Positions 1 to 5,153 of a stretch of 5,555 bases of DNA are shown one piece after another. The notes below the pieces were generated by a model. That model saw only the letters and a program-made list of their open reading frames with translations. It searched no databases and had not been told where the DNA came from. Source of the stretch: Hyphomonadaceae bacterium (GTDB lineage: Bacteria > Pseudomonadota > Alphaproteobacteria > Caulobacterales > Hyphomonadaceae). Position numbers and translations under genes: made by a program. Positions within the stretch are counted from its first letter, which is position 1; each line of letters begins with the position of its first letter. The stretch is from positions 1 to 5,555 of the forward strand of contig JAUYSA010000349.1 of the NCBI GenBank assembly GCA_030696545.1, in the 5' to 3' direction.

Positions 1-111
1 ATGCCCTCCTACAAGGGCTCGGGCGACCCGAACGACGCGGCGAACTTCGCCTGCCGAGTTCCGCCCACCGCCGGCAAGGCGCCTCAGAACAAGCGGGGCG
101 GCGCTTCGTGA
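1..111 (+). CDS. Tannase/feruloyl esterase family protein, C-terminal end (partial)
   Basis: Frame 1 is open from the window edge to a TGA at 109-111. It reads PSYKGSGDPNDAANFACR, which matches the typical C-terminal signature of tannase and feruloyl esterase family hydrolases (a YKGSG-x-x-x-DAANF-x-C ending, from family knowledge). These enzymes hydrolyse ester bonds of gallate or hydroxycinnamate esters and are usually exported. Only about 36 residues are visible; the catalytic part and start lie upstream of the window. The ATG at position 1 is almost certainly an internal methionine. After the conserved Cys there is an unusual tail (RVPPTAGKAPQ..., up to GGAS) that overlaps a different-frame remnant of an SMP-30-like gene. 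The original stop may therefore have been lost and the reading frame run into neighbouring debris. Whether the upstream part is intact cannot be judged here. Confidence 0.62.
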   Translation: MPSYKGSGDPNDAANFACRVPPTAGKAPQNKRGGAS

Positions 112-242
112 ACGGCGCGCCGAACTCTGACCGCTTCGGGGGCGCCGACATGCGCGACGCCTAGGTGACCCTTTCCAGCACGGGCAGGCTCGCCAAGGTT
201 CGCTGGGACGCGCCTGGCCTGAAGCTGGCGAACTACGCCTGA
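102..242 (+). pseudogene. SMP-30/gluconolactonase-like C-terminal remnant with in-frame TAG
   Basis: In the frame starting at 102 the sequence reads RFVNGAPNSDRFGGADMRDA, then TAG at 162-164, then VTLSSTGRLAKVRWDAPGLK and LANYA before TGA at 240-242. SMP-30/gluconolactonase proteins typically end with a pattern like CFGG-DLRTAYVTLSGTGRLV...W..PGL.L. The match on both sides of the TAG is good, and the TAG stands where the family usually has Tyr (TAC or TAT), so a single base change explains it. Only the last ~45 residues remain; the beta-propeller and its metal ligands are absent. The remnant is fused out of frame to the tannase tail. I regard it as a decayed fragment without function. The family call rests on motif memory, not on an alignment. 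Confidence 0.55.
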
Positions 243-369
243 GGTTGCGCCGACGGGCCTGGGAGGGCGCGTGCTACTCGCGGGGATGCGGTGGGGCGAT
301 GCGCGAAACTTCAACAAGGAACCCCACCTGGTCAGCTTTGACGAAGCGACGCTCAGCCGCCTTGGCTGA
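223..369 (+). other. Unrecognised open tail, possible protein remnant
   Basis: Frame 1 is open from after the TGA at 220-222 to a TGA at 367-369. The most protein-like stretch is the end: MRWGDARNFNKEPHLVSFDE, then ATLSRLG, starting at an ATG at 286. There is no convincing ribosome binding site, and I do not recognise a family. It directly follows the SMP-30-like remnant in a different frame, so it may be another gene tail left by deletion or simply a chance opening in GC-rich DNA. Its last codons form one arm of the hairpin at 352-370. Confidence 0.2.
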
Positions 370-370
370 G
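352..370. repeat. 7-bp inverted repeat around a stop codon
   Basis: CTCAGCC (352-358) and GGCTGAG (364-370) are perfect reverse complements separated by GCCTT. The right arm contains the TGA that ends the open tail. No T-run follows on either strand, so a classic intrinsic terminator is not supported. A closely similar sequence recurs at 5135-5152. Confidence 0.4.
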
Positions 371-518
371 TGGACGGAGGTCGCGAGCTAAGAGATCCGC
401 AGGTAGGGAATTTTCGTTTAGCTGGAGACGAGTTGCGGTTCGACTGACAGCGCCCTCATCGGTGTTTCCAGCGCGCCGGCGCCGCGGAAGTCGGTGAACC
501 TCTTTAGGAACCACTGGC

Positions 519-1082
519 CTATCGGACCACGCTCGTTTGACCGCGGGGTCGGGGGTAGCCCCGCGCGGTCAGCGGTCGGCGGTCGGCGACCACGGCGCGG
601 ACGGACAACTTCAGCTTGGAGAGACCCGCCAGCAACACCTCGATCTCATCCGGCGAAAGCCCCTCGAAAAAAGTCGCGATCCACTTCTCGTGCTCCTGGG
701 CCATCTTGCGAAACTCACGACGGCCGGCCGGTGTAAGCTTCACCACCTGAGCGCGCCGGTCCGTCGGCAGGGGCACGCGATGCAGTTGCCCCGAATCCAC
801 TAGGCGGTCCACGAGGCCGGTGATGTTTCCGGCCGACACCATCATCCGCTGAGACAGCTCACCAAGTAGCATCCCGTCCGGCGCGCGGGCCAACTGCGCC
901 AGCAGATCGAATCGCGGCAGCGTGGTCGCAAACCGCTCCCGCAGGCGTGAACGAATCTCCGCCTCGATAAGGTTGTTGCAGGTCATCAGCCGGAGCCAGA
1001 GGCGAAGCTCGTCCTTGTGGTCGTGGGGCGCCTCCAGAACTTTCGTCTCTGCATCCAATTGAACCAACGCCGACTTGGCCAT
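519..1082 (-). CDS. MarR-family transcriptional regulator
   Basis: Reading from the ATG at 1082 gives 187 residues, beginning MAKSALVQL. Residues about 55-124 form the winged helix-turn-helix: the LPRFDLLAQLARAPDGMLLG segment, a recognition helix in VSAGNITGLVDRLVDSGQ (about 82-99), and the wing PTDRRAQVVKLTPAGRREF. This is the standard MarR pattern. Flanking helices (about 20-50 and 124-164) would make the dimer interface. Such proteins usually repress nearby catabolic or efflux genes and release DNA when a phenolic or other small ligand binds. The frame stays open up to 1220, but that ATG lacks a Shine-Dalgarno sequence and the extra 46 residues do not look like the family. An ATG at 1091 is an equally possible start. 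The gene lies downstream of the carboxylesterase on the same strand, with a 290-base gap containing palindromes, so it probably has its own, autoregulated promoter. The basic tail after about residue 165 (DRRPLTARGYPRPRG...) is unusual. Family call is firm; ligand and targets unknown. Confidence 0.9.
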   Translation of the reverse strand: MAKSALVQLDAETKVLEAPHDHKDELRLWLRLMTCNNLIEAEIRSRLRERFATTLPRFDLLAQLARAPDGMLLGELSQRMMVSAGNITGLVDRLVDSGQLHRVPLPTDRRAQVVKLTPAGRREFRKMAQEHEKWIATFFEGLSPDEIEVLLAGLSKLKLSVRAVVADRRPLTARGYPRPRGQTSVVR

Positions 1083-1186
1083 TCGAAACATTCCCGATCT
1101 CACGGCCAATAGCCCGCTTAGATTTAATCCTACAGGTTTCGAGCCGACTCCGCACCTCGCGAAACGTACGAGAAGTCGGCACGTCA

Positions 1187-1202
1187 GAGGGTACTGACCC
1201 TC
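1187..1202. promoter_or_regulatory. Perfect inverted repeat upstream of the MarR gene (candidate operator)
   Basis: GAGGGT and ACCCTC are perfect 6-bp arms around ACTG. The site lies about 105 bases upstream of the chosen MarR start and abuts a second, AT-rich palindrome. Position and symmetry fit an operator for the neighbouring regulator or a leader hairpin. No T-run supports a terminator on the minus strand. Function is inferred from position only. Confidence 0.35.
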
Positions 1203-1215
1203 AATTTTTAATTGA
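1201..1215. promoter_or_regulatory. AT-rich palindrome, candidate MarR operator
   Basis: TCAATT and AATTGA are perfect 6-bp arms around TTT, making a 15-bp symmetric site. MarR-family operators are typically AT-rich pseudo-palindromes of about 15-20 bp, often overlapping the regulator's own promoter, so this is the best candidate autoregulatory site in the window. It overlaps the end of the GAGGGT/ACCCTC repeat by two bases. A weaker GATA...TATC dyad follows at 1214-1228. Confidence 0.35.
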
Positions 1216-1240
1216 TACATAAAATATCTAAAAATAAAGC
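1203..1240 (-). promoter_or_regulatory. AT-rich stretch, probable promoter region of the MarR gene
   Basis: This 38-base stretch is nearly all A and T, in sharp contrast to the GC-rich surroundings. It lies between the esterase stop codon and the MarR start, where a promoter for the regulator would be expected. I cannot identify a convincing -35/-10 pair: TATTTT and TATCAA are possible -10-like words on the minus strand, but the spacing to a -35 is poor. A leader of roughly 100 bases would result. Confidence 0.3.
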
Positions 1241-1372
1241 GCGTAGAATTGGTTGGCGTCGGTGCTGGCGGGCTAACGGTAAAACGTCTCCATTATTGGG
1301 CCCCGAGGCCGGTTTGGGAGGCGAACGGTGGATCGTGGGATCTCGGCTCAGTTAAGTTGTCAGTACCCGTTA

Positions 1373-3001
1373 TCAGTAGAGCGAGGCTTCCCCCCAGAAC
1401 TGGCATTGATGACGTTCCGAGAACCTGTCGTCGACCGAGGCCGCGAGATCGAGTTTCATCATCCGAGGGTCGCCGACGGTGAACCGAGGCCAGGAGACAA
1501 CGGAAGTGTCGCTCGTGGTCGGGACGCCCGCCTTGGCGAACGTGGTCCAGTATTCCACCATCCGGTCGGAAAGCGCCTGTTCCCTCCCATTCAAGGGATG
1601 GATCGTCGCATCCGATCTCCATCGGATGTTCGGGAACAGGAATTGCAGTTCTGCGGTATGCGTCGCACCGTAGGGAAAGCTTGCCGGTGGCAAGTACGTC
1701 GTCGGCGCATCGCGATAGGTGAACTCATAAGCATAGGTGGGCACGTAGCGCGACAGCCAGCTGTTCATCTTCAGGGCGGGACACGACATAAACGCGTCAC
1801 CCTCCGCCGCCGCGAGCGCCTCGGGCGCGCTGTCATACTTCTGCAGCGGATATTTGGTCGCGACCTCCGACGGCGTGGCGGCGATGAGCTGGTAGGGACG
1901 ATCGGTGGGCGAGAAGTTCGCCCTCAAGGCTTCCGCGTAACTCTCGGGCGTTACCTTCTGACCCGAGCTTCGCTCGACCATCGCCACCATCAATCGCCAC
2001 TCGTCGAGATTGGCGCCGTTCAGCACCGGCACGCGAGAGAACCGCCCGGTGGCGAAGGCCTCGGAGAAGCGCATCGGGATGAGCTCGCCGTCCACGATGA
2101 AGCTTGCTTCATAAGCAGGTTGTAACTGGAGGAGCTTCTGGACCGGCACCTTCCGCAGGCAGGCGGGAGACAGATCCTGGCAACCGGCGGCCATCGAGAA
2201 ATACCGACCCATGGTCTGGGCTTGCTCGATGGGGGTGACCTCGGTGCTCTGCACCGCAACATAGCTCCCGCTCTGGACGATTGCCTTGTGGAACAGCCCT
2301 GCCGCCATGGGAGAGGCGAGCTGAGCGAACACGCTACCCCCGCCTGCCGACTCCCCGAAGATGGTGACGTTGCCGGGATCCCCCCCGAAGGCCGCGATAT
2401 TGTCCCGCACCCACTTCAGAGCGAGTTGCTGATCCATCAGCCCGTAGTTGGCGAAGGCGTGCCCCTCGCGATCGATGTTCGGGTGAGAGAAGAAGCCGAG
2501 GACGCCGAGCCGATAGTTGAGGGTGACCACCACGACGCCCTGACGGGCGAGTTTGGCGCCGTCGTAGTTGTTGGTCTCACCAGCCTCGAGGCCACCCCCG
2601 TAAATCCAGACCATGACTGGAAGCCTGGCCTTGCCGTTGACGGTCGCCGCGGGCGTAAAAACGTTGAGGAACAGGCAAGACTCGTCATGCCTTGCATCCA
2701 TGGGACCGGGCCCCATTAGCTGCGGACAGCTCTTTCCAAACGCGGTCGCCCGAAGCGGTTCGGTCCATCGGGCGGCGGGTTGCGGCGGGCGCCAGCGCAG
2801 GTCTCCGACCGGGGGCTCCCCGTAAGGGATCCCGAAGAACTGAGCCTGGCTGTTTACGACCTTGCCCTCGACAGGTCCCTGGATGGTGGCCACGAGCGGA
2901 CCCCTGGCGGCCTGGGCGGGGGTTGGCGCCCCGCCCAACGCCATCGCCAGCACGAAGGCGATCAAGATGGCCGCAAGGGCCGGACGGGAAGCCTGCTGCA
3001 T
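1373..3001 (-). CDS. Type-B carboxylesterase, exported
   Basis: The product is 542 residues from the ATG at 3001, a normal length for type-B carboxylesterases (alpha/beta-hydrolase fold, COesterase family), which cleave carboxylic esters. Residues 1-31 are a Sec signal peptide (hydrophobic LAAILIAFVLAMALG, likely cleaved after AQA), so the enzyme should be periplasmic or secreted. The FFGIPYGEPPVGDLRW motif is at about 55-70. The conserved disulfide pair is Cys92 and Cys109 (in DESCLFLNV). The oxyanion-hole segment is WIYGGG (132-137). The nucleophile elbow GESAGG places Ser218, the acid is Glu334 in NLDE, and His448 lies in GATHTAEL. The catalytic triad is therefore complete and the enzyme is probably active. 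The ATG at 3001 has GGAGG 7 bases upstream; a GTG at 3004 would add one residue but sits too close to it. The gene begins 15 bases after the stop of the TonB-receptor remnant, so it was probably the second gene of a receptor-esterase operon. The substrate cannot be read from sequence. Confidence 0.95.
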   Translation of the reverse strand: MQQASRPALAAILIAFVLAMALGGAPTPAQAARGPLVATIQGPVEGKVVNSQAQFFGIPYGEPPVGDLRWRPPQPAARWTEPLRATAFGKSCPQLMGPGPMDARHDESCLFLNVFTPAATVNGKARLPVMVWIYGGGLEAGETNNYDGAKLARQGVVVVTLNYRLGVLGFFSHPNIDREGHAFANYGLMDQQLALKWVRDNIAAFGGDPGNVTIFGESAGGGSVFAQLASPMAAGLFHKAIVQSGSYVAVQSTEVTPIEQAQTMGRYFSMAAGCQDLSPACLRKVPVQKLLQLQPAYEASFIVDGELIPMRFSEAFATGRFSRVPVLNGANLDEWRLMVAMVERSSGQKVTPESYAEALRANFSPTDRPYQLIAATPSEVATKYPLQKYDSAPEALAAAEGDAFMSCPALKMNSWLSRYVPTYAYEFTYRDAPTTYLPPASFPYGATHTAELQFLFPNIRWRSDATIHPLNGREQALSDRMVEYWTTFAKAGVPTTSDTSVVSWPRFTVGDPRMMKLDLAASVDDRFSERHQCQFWGEASLY

Positions 3002-3008
3002 CACTTTG

Positions 3009-3013
3009 CCTCC
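3009..3013 (-). promoter_or_regulatory. Ribosome binding site of the carboxylesterase
   Basis: GGAGG on the minus strand lies 7 bases before the ATG at 3001 and only 4 before a GTG at 3004. This favours the ATG as the start. It sits in the short gap after the receptor remnant's stop codon. Confidence 0.75.
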
Positions 3014-3016
3014 GGA

Positions 3017-3298
3017 TCAGAAGTCGCGCGAAATGCGCACGCCGTACTGCCTGGGCGCCCCATGGAGGAACGCCGTACCCTGCACACCGGCGACATAGAG
3101 CTTGTCGAAGATGTTGGCGCCGAACGCCTGAACGCTCCACCGACCCTGGGCATAGGTGAGCTGGACGTTGACGATCGTCCGCTCGGCGATGAACGCCGCG
3201 CCCACGGGGGAACGATCGATGATTTGCGCGACGTTCAGCTGCATGAAACCTTGCCGATTTGGCTGCCCATTGGAGCGGGCAGCTAGCTGTGGATATGG
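3017..3298 (-). pseudogene. TonB-dependent receptor, orphaned C-terminal remnant
   Basis: The frame ending with TGA at 3017-3019 reads the last beta-strands of a TonB-dependent outer-membrane receptor: RTIVNVQLTYAQGRWSVQAF, then GANIFDKLYVAGVQGTAF, ending in YGVRISRDF with the terminal aromatic residue expected for outer-membrane barrels. About 93 residues remain, against roughly 700-900 in a full receptor; plug, TonB box and most of the barrel are missing. The receptor-like reading extends upstream of the ATG at 3244 (PYPQLAARSNGQPNRQGF) to about 3298, immediately next to the amidohydrolase stop codon at 3301. There it stops abruptly, which marks a deletion junction. An ATG exists at 3244, but without a signal peptide no outer-membrane protein could result, so it is best treated as a pseudogene. 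Its end is closely coupled to the esterase start, which suggests that the receptor and esterase once worked together on uptake and hydrolysis of the same substrate. Confidence 0.85.
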
Positions 3299-3300
3299 AT

Positions 3301-5013
3301 CTACGGCCGGAAGGGGGCGGCGGGATCGTGATAGACCTCTTTGCCGCCGACCCAGGTGGACAGCGCCTTCATGTCGCGAATCTGGGTCGGGGCGACTTTG
3401 AAGAAGTCCCGGTTCAGCACCGCGAAATCAGCGAGCTTGCCGGGCTCGATCGATCCCCGCACCTTCTCCTCGCCGATCAGCCGGGCGTAGTTGATGGTGA
3501 CGAGCCGCAGGAGTAGCGCCCGCGACACGATCTTCTGATCCGCGCCGTACACGCCGTCGGAAATAGTGTCTCGACTGGCCATGTGGTACAGATTCCAGAA
3601 CGGATTGAATGGAATGACGGGCGCGTCGGTCCCGCCGGCGACCAGCAGGCCGGCGTCCAGATAGGTCTTGATCGGCGTGACTTCGCTGGCGACCTCCCAG
3701 CCCCAGTATTTCTTGAGCACCGGCGCCGCCAAGTAGAGGTGGTCCTGAGCGGACACGGCGATGTCGAGTCTCTTCAGCCGCGCGAGCTGCTCGGGCCGCG
3801 TCACGAACGCATGCTCGACGGCCCAGCGCTTACCCTTGATCGACTGCTCCTTGTCAGCGGCCTCGTAGGCGTCGAGCACCTGGTCGACCGCGGCGTCGCC
3901 CACCGCATGGGTGGTCACATGCCAGCCCATTCGATTGAGCTCGGTCACAACGGCAGTGTAGGCGGCCGGGGGGACTGTCGTGACCCCGAAGAAGGTCCCG
4001 CCCTGGCCGTAGGGCTCCCTATAGGGCTTGGACATGTGTCCCCCCTCGAAGCCGCCGTCGATAGCCAGTTTCACGCCATCGACCTTGACCCAGTCGTCGC
4101 CCTCGCCCTGGCGCAGCCCCCAAGAGGGGACAGTCTTGTGGACCTCTTCGACCGACCGGAAGCCGAAGCCTGCCATGTAGAGTGTCCAGCGTAGAGTGAG
4201 CTTACCCTCAGTCTGGGCCTGTCGAATCAGCTTGTAGGCCTGCACCAAGTCGCCCTTGTAAGCGCCGGGAACGCGCACCGCAGTCATCCCATAGGGTGCA
4301 AGGGCCTTCTGGGTGGCCATGATGTCTTCCATCGAGACAGGCTTGGGACGCGGCAGGCTGATCAGCGCCTTGGCGTTGTCGATCAGCTCCCCGGTCAGCT
4401 CCCCCTTCTCGTCACGGGAAATGGCGCCGCCGGCGGGGACGGGAGTGTCCTTGCTGATGTTCCACTTCTTGAGCGCGGCCGTATTCAGGATCGCCGAGTG
4501 GCCGCCGCGGATCACCACGACGGGTTTGTCGGGCGCGACGGTCTCCAGATCCTTAGCGGTCGGCAGCCGCTGCTCCTGCAGCTGCGCCTCGTGCCAATCG
4601 CCGTTGGTGGTGATCACCGCGCCCGCGGGCGCCGTCGCCGCCGCGTTGCCGATGATCATCAGCACTTCAGCAAGGGTTCGAGCGTGGCTGAGGTCCACCG
4701 CGTCGCCGCCGCCCTCGTTGTGGAAGTGGTCGTCGGTCAGGCCGGGCGAGACGAAGCCGCCCTTGAGATCCACGACCCGGGTGCCAGGGCCAACATGGCG
4801 GCGTACCTCCGCATTGCTCCCCACGGCTACGAAGCGCTCGCCCTTCAAGGCGAAGCCCTGCACCAGCCGATCTTTCGCATCCGCAGTGAAGATCTTGCCG
4901 TTGACGAAGACGATGTCCGCCGAGGAAGCGGCGCCCGGTGCGGCTGCGTCGGCCGCGAGACCGAATGAGGCGACCGCGGCCAGGACGGCGGCGGAGACGA
5001 AGAGGCGAGTCAT
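3301..5013 (-). CDS. Amidohydrolase family 3 (YtcJ-like) metal-dependent hydrolase, exported
   Basis: From the ATG at 5013 the product has 570 residues, usual for the YtcJ/N-substituted formamide deformylase-like branch of the amidohydrolase superfamily. These are TIM-barrel metallo-hydrolases acting on C-N bonds. Residues 1 to about 24 form a signal peptide (MTRLFVSAAVLAAVASFGLA, then ADAAA), so a periplasmic location is likely. Visible family features are: IVFVNGKIFTAD (34-45); the first metal motif DDHFH with His96 and His98; GDWHEAQL and the PTAKDLETVAPDKPVVVIRG region (138-170); VKLAIDGG (314-321); THAVGDAAVD with His369; WAVEHAFV with His401; GGTDAPV with the catalytic Asp463; and the C-terminal GSIEPGKLADFAVL. 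All expected metal and catalytic positions are present. An in-frame ATG at 5037 would add 8 residues but has no ribosome binding site and begins 4 bases after another frame's stop. The start at 5013 has AGGGA 12 bases upstream and a cleaner signal peptide. The substrate is unknown; annotation as a specific deformylase would be over-reading. Confidence 0.93.
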   Translation of the reverse strand: MTRLFVSAAVLAAVASFGLAADAAAPGAASSADIVFVNGKIFTADAKDRLVQGFALKGERFVAVGSNAEVRRHVGPGTRVVDLKGGFVSPGLTDDHFHNEGGGDAVDLSHARTLAEVLMIIGNAAATAPAGAVITTNGDWHEAQLQEQRLPTAKDLETVAPDKPVVVIRGGHSAILNTAALKKWNISKDTPVPAGGAISRDEKGELTGELIDNAKALISLPRPKPVSMEDIMATQKALAPYGMTAVRVPGAYKGDLVQAYKLIRQAQTEGKLTLRWTLYMAGFGFRSVEEVHKTVPSWGLRQGEGDDWVKVDGVKLAIDGGFEGGHMSKPYREPYGQGGTFFGVTTVPPAAYTAVVTELNRMGWHVTTHAVGDAAVDQVLDAYEAADKEQSIKGKRWAVEHAFVTRPEQLARLKRLDIAVSAQDHLYLAAPVLKKYWGWEVASEVTPIKTYLDAGLLVAGGTDAPVIPFNPFWNLYHMASRDTISDGVYGADQKIVSRALLLRLVTINYARLIGEEKVRGSIEPGKLADFAVLNRDFFKVAPTQIRDMKALSTWVGGKEVYHDPAAPFRP

Positions 5014-5025
5014 GGACCGGTTCTT

Positions 5026-5030
5026 TCCCT
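5026..5030 (-). promoter_or_regulatory. Weak ribosome binding site of the amidohydrolase
   Basis: AGGGA on the minus strand lies 12 bases before the ATG at 5013, a long but usable spacing. The alternative ATG at 5037 has no purine-rich motif in front of it. This is the main sequence argument for the shorter start. Confidence 0.4.
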
Positions 5031-5041
5031 GATGCATGCTT

Positions 5042-5080
5042 TTACTTGAGGTCGCCGTAGATGGTCTTACCGCCGAGCGC
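5042..5080 (-). pseudogene. Possible amidohydrolase C-terminal tail remnant
   Basis: A frame ending in TAA at 5042-5044 reads ALGGKTIYGDLK. This resembles the very end of many amidohydrolases (VGGKxVYGD...) and parallels the WVGGKEVYHD ending of the intact amidohydrolase downstream. Further upstream the frame becomes a non-protein-like string, and the neighbouring frame (FVDARQRFVSIGDG) looks more natural, hinting at a frameshift or junction around 5080. Only about a dozen residues support this, so chance resemblance is possible. Confidence 0.35.
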
Positions 5081-5136
5081 CGTCGCCGATGCTGACGAAG
5101 CGCTGGCGCGCATCCACGAACCAGCGCTGCGATGCT

Positions 5137-5152
5137 CAGCCAAGCTTGGCTG
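5137..5152. repeat. Perfect 16-bp palindrome downstream of the alpha/beta hydrolase gene
   Basis: CAGCCAAGCTTGGCTG is its own reverse complement. It begins one base after the stop codon of the alpha/beta hydrolase gene (minus strand) and lies about 120 bases before the amidohydrolase start. With no loop and no T-run it is a poor intrinsic terminator. It might be a protein-binding site in the amidohydrolase upstream region. It resembles the inverted repeat at 352-370. Confidence 0.45.
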
Positions 5153-5153
5153 T

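Larger units (their letters stand above)
1189..1368. repeat. Pair of 10-bp inverted repeats flanking the esterase-MarR gap
   Basis: GGGTACTGAC at 1189-1198 recurs as its exact reverse complement GTCAGTACCC at 1359-1368, just downstream of the esterase stop codon. The two copies bound a 180-base segment that contains the AT-rich promoter-like stretch. No target-site duplication is evident outside the repeats, and internal similarity beyond 10 bp is lost. It could be a pair of regulator half-sites, the ends of a small decayed mobile element, or chance. Confidence 0.3.

Noticed and set aside
542..565. Hairpin CGCGGGG / CCCCGCG near the 3' end of the MarR gene, considered as a terminator
   Set aside because: It lies inside the coding frame, has a 10-base loop, and no T-run follows on the minus strand.
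566..592. Short tandem-looking repeats of CGGTCGG
   Set aside because: They fall in the MarR coding frame (DRRPLTA) and are explained by repeated Arg and Pro codons in GC-rich DNA.
1083..1220. An N-terminal extension of the MarR regulator from the ATG at 1220
   Set aside because: There is no ribosome binding site, the ATG sits inside the AT-rich palindromic region, and the added 46 residues do not fit the family length.
1328..2125. A 265-codon open frame on the plus strand opposite the esterase
   Set aside because: It lies wholly antisense to a well-supported esterase with an intact triad, is Arg/Gly-rich and matches no family; it is a GC-rich shadow frame.
3280..3289. 10-bp palindrome CAGCTAGCTG near the receptor-amidohydrolase junction, considered as a recombination site
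   Set aside because: It is short, lies within the receptor-like reading frame, and has no partner copy elsewhere that I could see.
4313..5032. A 239-codon plus-strand frame opposite the amidohydrolase
   Set aside because: Composition is Ser/Ala/Pro/Arg-rich without motifs, and the minus strand encodes a complete amidohydrolase signature.
5137..5152. The 16-bp palindrome as an intrinsic terminator for the alpha/beta hydrolase gene
   Set aside because: It has no loop bases and no T-run, so it was kept only as a palindrome of unknown role.
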